From Prevotella sp. MA2016 (GTDB lineage: Bacteria; Bacteroidota; Bacteroidia; Bacteroidales; Bacteroidaceae): DNA of 64,000 bases. The stretch spans positions 208,196 through 272,195 of the forward strand of contig NZ_JHUW01000010.1 of assembly GCF_000619825.1 (NCBI RefSeq), read 5' to 3'. This document shows positions 59,996 to 64,000 of this stretch, in pieces (within the stretch, counting starts at the first letter, position 1; each line of letters starts with the position of its first letter). The notes beneath the pieces were generated by a model that searched no databases, was not told the DNA's origin, and saw nothing but the letters and a program-made list of their open reading frames with translations. Made by a program: the position numbers and the translations under genes.

Positions 59996-60942
59996 AGGAT
60001 AATCGTTTTATCGTTTTTAACTTCGTCAAGTGTGATACCCAGCACGTCGCAGAAGATGGCCTCTCGTGCAAATAGTCCGTTGCCGGCCTGTTGTATGTAG
60101 TAAGCGTGTGGGTTGTCGTCCACTTCATAAGCAATCTCGTTCACGCGTGGCAGTGGATGTAGAATCTTCATGTTGGGCTTAGCGCTCTTCAGCAGTTCGT
60201 TGTTCAGCACATACACGTTCTTCACGCGTTCATACTCCATCAGGTCAGAGAAGCGTTCCTTTTGCACGCGCGTCATATATAATATGTCGGCATCGGCTAT
60301 CACCTTTTCGTTGAAGGCTGTATGCTCCTGGTATTTGATGCCGTGCTCTTCGCAGTACAGCTTGTATTCCTTTGGCATAGCCAACTCCTTTGGTGCCACA
60401 AAGTGGAATGTAGGATTGAAGTGGCGCATAGCCATCAGCAGCGAGTGTACTGTTCTACCATATTTCAGGTCGCCCACCATATATATATTAAGGTTGTCTA
60501 GCGTTCCCTGTGTCTTGTAGATAGAGTAGAGGTCGAGCATGCACTGCGATGGATGCTGATGGGCACCGTCGCCGGCATTCACGATGGGCACTGGCGCTAC
60601 CTCAGCTGCATATTGCGCTGCACCTTCTATAAAATGGCGCATCACAATCACGTCGGCATAGTTAGATACCATCAGGATGGTGTCTTTCAGCGTCTCGCCC
60701 TTCGTTCCACTTGTAATCTTTGGATCAGCAAATCCAATGACACGTGCACCCAGACGGTTGGCAGCAGTTTCAAAACTAAGTCGGGTTCGGGTTGAGGGTT
60801 CGAAGAATAGGGTTGCCACAACTTTACCCTTCAGCAACTCTCTGTTGGGATGCTTCTCGAACTCTTGCGCCATCTCAATCATGTAGAGTATCTTCTCTCT
60901 TGTGAGATTGGCAATAGTCACAAAATTATGCTTTTTCATCAC
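59992..60942 (-). CDS. pyrB: Aspartate carbamoyltransferase catalytic subunit
   Basis: 316 residues. Carbamoyl-phosphate motif [12 protein letters not shown], the 80s loop region [23 protein letters not shown] and HPLPRVNEI are present. It makes carbamoyl-aspartate in pyrimidine synthesis. Two ATGs (60942, 60939) are possible starts. A -7 box TAATTTTG (minus, 60969-60962) lies 19 nt upstream. Heads the pyrB-pyrI-glyA set. Confidence 0.96.
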   Translation of the reverse strand: MMKKHNFVTIANLTREKILYMIEMAQEFEKHPNRELLKGKVVATLFFEPSTRTRLSFETAANRLGARVIGFADPKITSGTKGETLKDTILMVSNYADVIVMRHFIEGAAQYAAEVAPVPIVNAGDGAHQHPSQCMLDLYSIYKTQGTLDNLNIYMVGDLKYGRTVHSLLMAMRHFNPTFHFVAPKELAMPKEYKLYCEEHGIKYQEHTAFNEKVIADADILYMTRVQKERFSDLMEYERVKNVYVLNNELLKSAKPNMKILHPLPRVNEIAYEVDDNPHAYYIQQAGNGLFAREAIFCDVLGITLDEVKNDKTIIL

Positions 60943-60961
60943 TAATTTTATTTTGTTGGCG

Positions 60962-60969
60962 CAAAATTA
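60962..60969 (-). promoter_or_regulatory. -7 box of pyrBI
   Basis: Minus strand TAATTTTG, about 20 nt before pyrB; no pyrimidine-dependent attenuator seen in the short leader. Confidence 0.5.
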
Positions 60970-61012
60970 CACAATATTTCTGATTTCCGTGCCGTATTTT
61001 GAAAGAAAATAG

Positions 61013-61020
61013 TAATTTTG
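61013..61020 (+). promoter_or_regulatory. -7 box of the PBP1A gene
   Basis: TAATTTTG, 47 bases before ATG 61068. It lies after an in-frame TTG (60999), which is therefore unlikely to be the start. Confidence 0.5.
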
Positions 61021-61067
61021 CACCAAGATATTTCAAAGATATTACAAAAAGTAACCAAAAAGAGTAT

Positions 61068-63392
61068 ATGAGAAAGCTATTTGTCTATTTTTTGTGGACA
61101 TTGTTGACATTAACCGTACTATCTGTCGCCGGCGCATTTTATGCCATTGATAAGGGGTGGATAGGTTATATGCCCCCCATCGAAGATCTCCAGAATCCCA
61201 TTAGCCGTTTTGCCACTCAGATTTATTCATCTGATGGAAAATTGCTGGGCACTTGGAATTATAATCGCGAAAACCGTGTGATGGTCGATTACAACAAAAT
61301 CGCGCCATCGCTCATCCAGGCTCTAGTGGCCACCGAGGACGTGCGATTCTACGATCATTCGGGCATCGACTTCATTGCGCTCGGACGCGCTATAGTAAAA
61401 AGAGGTATTTTGGGTCAGAAGAGTGCCGGTGGTGGTTCTACCATCACGCAGCAGTTGGCCAAGCAGCTCTATTCTGAGCAGGCTCACTCCACCGTCGAGC
61501 GCCTGCTGCAAAAACCCATCGAGTGGGTGATAGCAGTCAAGCTGGAGCGCACCTATACCAAGGATGAGATTATTACGATGTATTTGAATTACTTTGACTT
61601 CCTGCACAATGCGGTCGGCATCAAGACGGCTGCCAATACCTATTTCAGCAAGGAGCCAAAGGACCTCAGCATCACCGAGTCGGCTACACTGGTTGGCCTG
61701 TGTAAAAACCCCTCTTATTTCAATCCGGTTCGCAATCCAGAGCGCAGCCGCGATCGTCGTAACGTTGTACTGATGCAGATGGTGAAGGCTGGTTATATCA
61801 CCGAGGCCGACTATGATAAATATAGTAAGCAACCGCTCACGCTGAAGTTCCATGTAGCCGACCATAAGGAGGGCTTGGCCCAGTACTTCCGCGAGTATCT
61901 GCGCCAGTATATGACAGCCAAGAAACCCATCCGCGCCAACTATCCTTCGTGGAATATGGCTAAGTTTATTACCGACTCAATTAACTGGGAATCAGACCCT
62001 TTGTATGGTTGGTGTAATAAAAACAAGAAGCGCGATGGTGGTGCCTACAATATCTATACCGACGGTTTGAAGGTCTATACCACCATCGATTCTCGCATGC
62101 AGGAATATGCCGAGAAAGCGGCCTATCAGCACGTTGTAAAATTCCTTCAGCCGGCCTTCGAACGTGAGGTGGGTAGTCGTAAAAATGCGCCTTACTCGTC
62201 TAATCTCACACCCGCCCAGGTCGATCAGATTCTGAACCGTTCCATCCGTCAGTGCGAGCGCTATCGTGTGCTCCGTGAGAGTGGTGCCAGTGAGGATGAG
62301 ATCTATCGTTCGTTCCGCACTAAGACGAAGATGTCGGTCTTCACATATCATGGTGAGGTCGACACCACTATGACACCGCTCGATTCGATAAAATATTACA
62401 AATCATTCCTGCGTACCGGTTTCGTTAGCGTTTGTCCGCAGAATGGTTATGTGAAAGCCTATGTGGGCGGTCTTAACTACGAGCACTTTGCTTATGATAT
62501 GGTGATGGAAGGTCGCCGTCAGGTTGGTTCTACCATCAAACCTTATTTATATTCATTGGCAATGGAAAATGGTTTCACACCTTGCGACGAGGCTCCCAAT
62601 GTGCAGCAGACCTATATTGTTGCCGGTCAGCCTTGGACACCACGCAATGGCAGCAAGGCTCGTTATGGCGAGATGGTTACCCTGAAGTGGGGCCTTCAGC
62701 AGTCAAACAACTGGATTTCTGCCTACCTGATGAGTAAGCTCAATCCCCAGGCATTTGTCGATCTGTTGCATGAGTATGGCATTCGAAATCCCGACATCCA
62801 TCCTTCCATGGCCCTTTGCTTAGGTCCTTGTGATATCAGTGTGGGTGAGATGGCCAGCGCTTATACTGCCTTTGTCAACCATGGCATCCGTGCAGCCTGC
62901 ATGTTTGTTACTAAGATCGAAGATGCCGACGGCAATGTCCTTGCTCAGTTCCAGCCTCGTTTGAACGAGGTCATCAGCGAGGAGAGTGCTCACAAGATGC
63001 TCTATATGCTGCGCAATGTTGTTGATGGCGGTACAGCCAGTCGTCTGCGCTTCAAGTATAACCTTACTGGTCAGTTGGCAGGAAAAACCGGTACCACTAA
63101 TAATAATAGTGATGCATGGTTCGTAGGTCTTACTCCTCAGTTGGTCAATGCATGCTGGGTTGGCGGTGATGATCGCGATATCCATTTCAATTCAATGGCC
63201 ATGGGTCAGGGTGCATCAGGAGCCCTTCCTATTTTTGCACTTTATATGCAGCAAGTTTATAAAGATTATCGTTTGGGATATAGCGAAAGTGATGTTTTTG
63301 ATGTTCCTGCCGGTTTCGACCCCTGTCCGATGGGTGGTGAAGGCGGATCGGAGTCAGAAAGTGAAAATGACATCGAAGAGATATTCGAATGA
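61068..63392 (+). CDS. mrcA: Penicillin-binding protein 1A (bifunctional)
   Basis: About 774 residues from ATG at 61068. One TM anchor (about 5-27); glycosyltransferase 51 domain with TEDVRFYDHSGID and GGGSTITQQLAKQL; transpeptidase with the active Ser in GSTIKPYLYS, the SNN of LQQSNNWIS and KTGTT. It polymerises and cross-links peptidoglycan. The C-terminus is a short acidic, Ser-rich tail. A good hairpin terminator follows before the rRNA promoter. Confidence 0.95.
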   Translation: MRKLFVYFLWTLLTLTVLSVAGAFYAIDKGWIGYMPPIEDLQNPISRFATQIYSSDGKLLGTWNYNRENRVMVDYNKIAPSLIQALVATEDVRFYDHSGIDFIALGRAIVKRGILGQKSAGGGSTITQQLAKQLYSEQAHSTVERLLQKPIEWVIAVKLERTYTKDEIITMYLNYFDFLHNAVGIKTAANTYFSKEPKDLSITESATLVGLCKNPSYFNPVRNPERSRDRRNVVLMQMVKAGYITEADYDKYSKQPLTLKFHVADHKEGLAQYFREYLRQYMTAKKPIRANYPSWNMAKFITDSINWESDPLYGWCNKNKKRDGGAYNIYTDGLKVYTTIDSRMQEYAEKAAYQHVVKFLQPAFEREVGSRKNAPYSSNLTPAQVDQILNRSIRQCERYRVLRESGASEDEIYRSFRTKTKMSVFTYHGEVDTTMTPLDSIKYYKSFLRTGFVSVCPQNGYVKAYVGGLNYEHFAYDMVMEGRRQVGSTIKPYLYSLAMENGFTPCDEAPNVQQTYIVAGQPWTPRNGSKARYGEMVTLKWGLQQSNNWISAYLMSKLNPQAFVDLLHEYGIRNPDIHPSMALCLGPCDISVGEMASAYTAFVNHGIRAACMFVTKIEDADGNVLAQFQPRLNEVISEESAHKMLYMLRNVVDGGTASRLRFKYNLTGQLAGKTGTTNNNSDAWFVGLTPQLVNACWVGGDDRDIHFNSMAMGQGASGALPIFALYMQQVYKDYRLGYSESDVFDVPAGFDPCPMGGEGGSESESENDIEEIFE

Positions 63393-63430
63393 TATATATA
63401 TAAATAAGGTGTAACTAATAAAATGTAAAC

Positions 63431-63467
63431 ATTCCCGAAAACTTTCGTGTTTTTGGGAATTTTTTTT
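63431..63467 (+). terminator. Terminator of the PBP1A gene
   Basis: 12-bp stem ATTCCCGAAAAC / GTTTTTGGGAAT (one G-U pair) at 63431-63460, followed by a T-run. Confidence 0.85.
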
Positions 63468-63475
63468 GGAAAATG

Positions 63476-63507
63476 TTTGGAGGGAAAGAAAAAAAGTCGT
63501 ACCTTTG
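63476..63507 (+). promoter_or_regulatory. rRNA operon promoter
   Basis: TTTG (63476-63479) and TACCTTTG (63500-63507) with exactly 20 bp between; next bases CACCCGCTTT match those of the rpsF promoter. Start near 63513. Confidence 0.82.
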
Positions 63508-63512
63508 CACCC

Positions 63513-63769
63513 GCTTTCGAACAAACGATAGCAACAAAAGAAAGAGTTCTTTGAAAGATTTACATAGACAGAAGTAGTACAAGAAGCGAGAGCAGAAATG
63601 CTCTTGGGTAAAAGAGAAACAAACCGTTTCAATTTCTTGAAGGATAGTTGTTCTGAATCAGAGACAAATGATTATTTTTACAAGGCTTCTAGGAGCGAGA
63701 GAAATGAAAGCTTGCTTTCAATTTCCGAGCGACGACGAAGACTCGTAGAAAATATCGAAGATATTTTAT
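63513..63769 (+). other. Leader of the rRNA operon
   Basis: About 257 nt of transcribed spacer with no convincing gene; an open frame at 63598-63801 runs into the 16S gene and is spurious. It holds a small hairpin GAAAGC-TT-GCTTTC (63706-63719) and a perfect stem AAAATATC-GAA-GATATTTT (63749-63767) directly before 16S. These may be processing or antitermination elements; the part that would pair with the 3' side of 16S cannot be checked here. Confidence 0.6.
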
Positions 63770-64000
63770 ACAATGAAGAGTTTGATCCTGGCTCAGGATG
63801 AACGCTAGCTACAGGCTTAACACATGCAAGTCGAGGGGCAGCATGATCGAAGCTTGCTTTGATTGATGGCGACCGGCGCACGGGTGAGTAACGCGTATCC
63901 AACCTTCCCTGTACTAGAGGATAGCCCGGCGAAAGTCGGATTAATACTCTATGTTATTCGATGCGGACATCTAATTTGAATCAAAGGTTTACCGGTATAG
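63770..64000 (+). rRNA. rrs: 16S ribosomal RNA, 5' part
   Basis: The universal 5' sequence AGAGTTTGATCCTGGCTCAG starts at 63777, placing base 1 of 16S near 63770. About 231 bases are present before the window ends. CGCTAGCTACAGGCTTAACA and the variable region fit Bacteroidales, closest in look to Prevotellaceae. The gene continues beyond the window. Confidence 0.97.

Noticed and set aside
58232..60942. Glycine riboswitch or pyrimidine attenuator controlling glyA/pyrBI
   Set aside because: The pyrB leader is about 15-20 nt and the pyrI-glyA gap is heptamer repeat; neither holds a fitting structure.
63598..63801. Open frame of 67 residues before 16S
   Set aside because: It runs into the 16S gene and lies within the rRNA leader; no protein features.

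Overview
The window looks like a chromosomal segment of a Bacteroidales bacterium, most likely Prevotellaceae (Prevotella or a sister genus). The 5' part of a 16S rRNA gene at the right edge (from about 63770) reads as Prevotella-like. Promoters follow the Bacteroidota pattern: a TTTG box at about -33 and TAnnTTTG at about -7, 19-21 bp apart. Gene content is typical of the group: gldB, rprXY, EF-G2, DUF4348 and DUF4861 proteins, a DPP IV-type S9 peptidase, and paired DUF2975 protein with XRE regulator. Most genes are chromosomal housekeeping genes. I see no prophage, insertion sequence, integrase or CRISPR array.

Layout. 1-2850: the end of a family 35 glycosidase, then a four-gene membrane protein/XRE regulator operon with a symmetric four-site operator. 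2847-5104: AmmeMemoRadiSam genes (a Memo-AMMECR1 fusion plus a radical SAM enzyme). 5213-8005: a secreted papain-like protease, xpt and pheS. 8172-11852: a DUF4348 lipoprotein, murB, a metallo-hydrolase, a candidate small RNA, and a YtxH/holin-like envelope-stress operon. 12084-19083: a SPOR lipoprotein, ruvX, def, a TPR protein, and thrS-infC-rpmI-rplT. 19163-22358: a partner-switching module (STAS, PP2C phosphatase plus HATPase kinase in one protein, cytidylate-kinase-like protein). 22452-29374: tex, a LolA-like protein, an ABC-F ATPase and an M13 peptidase.

29431-38599 is the most interesting region. One promoter is followed by five tightly packed genes: a four-zinc-ribbon protein, a membrane Ser/Thr kinase with a six-fold T-V/I-R motif in its disordered N-terminal tail, a giant protein with four AAA+ modules and a zinc ribbon, a zinc ribbon-FHA adaptor, and a PP2C phosphatase. 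They read as a complete phospho-threonine circuit: kinase writes, FHA reads, PP2C erases, and an AAA+ motor is the probable output. No secretion-system genes lie nearby, so its function is open. metA (with Glu111, predicting acetyl-CoA use), a U32 peptidase-family gene and a lipoprotein follow in the same direction.

42239-64000: hemW, fusA2 (switch II His replaced by Ser), rprXY with a small membrane protein, rpsF-rpsR-rplI, a G-rich minisatellite, a 56-residue lipoprotein missed by length cut-offs, mtaB, a glycosyltransferase, a DUF4861 protein, gldB, a YhcC-like radical SAM gene, DPP IV, glyA-pyrI-pyrB, PBP1A, and the start of an rRNA operon with a clean promoter. Degenerate heptamer repeats (TTCAA or TTGAA type) recur in at least six places. 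One run of four perfect copies lies inside a signal-peptide coding region.
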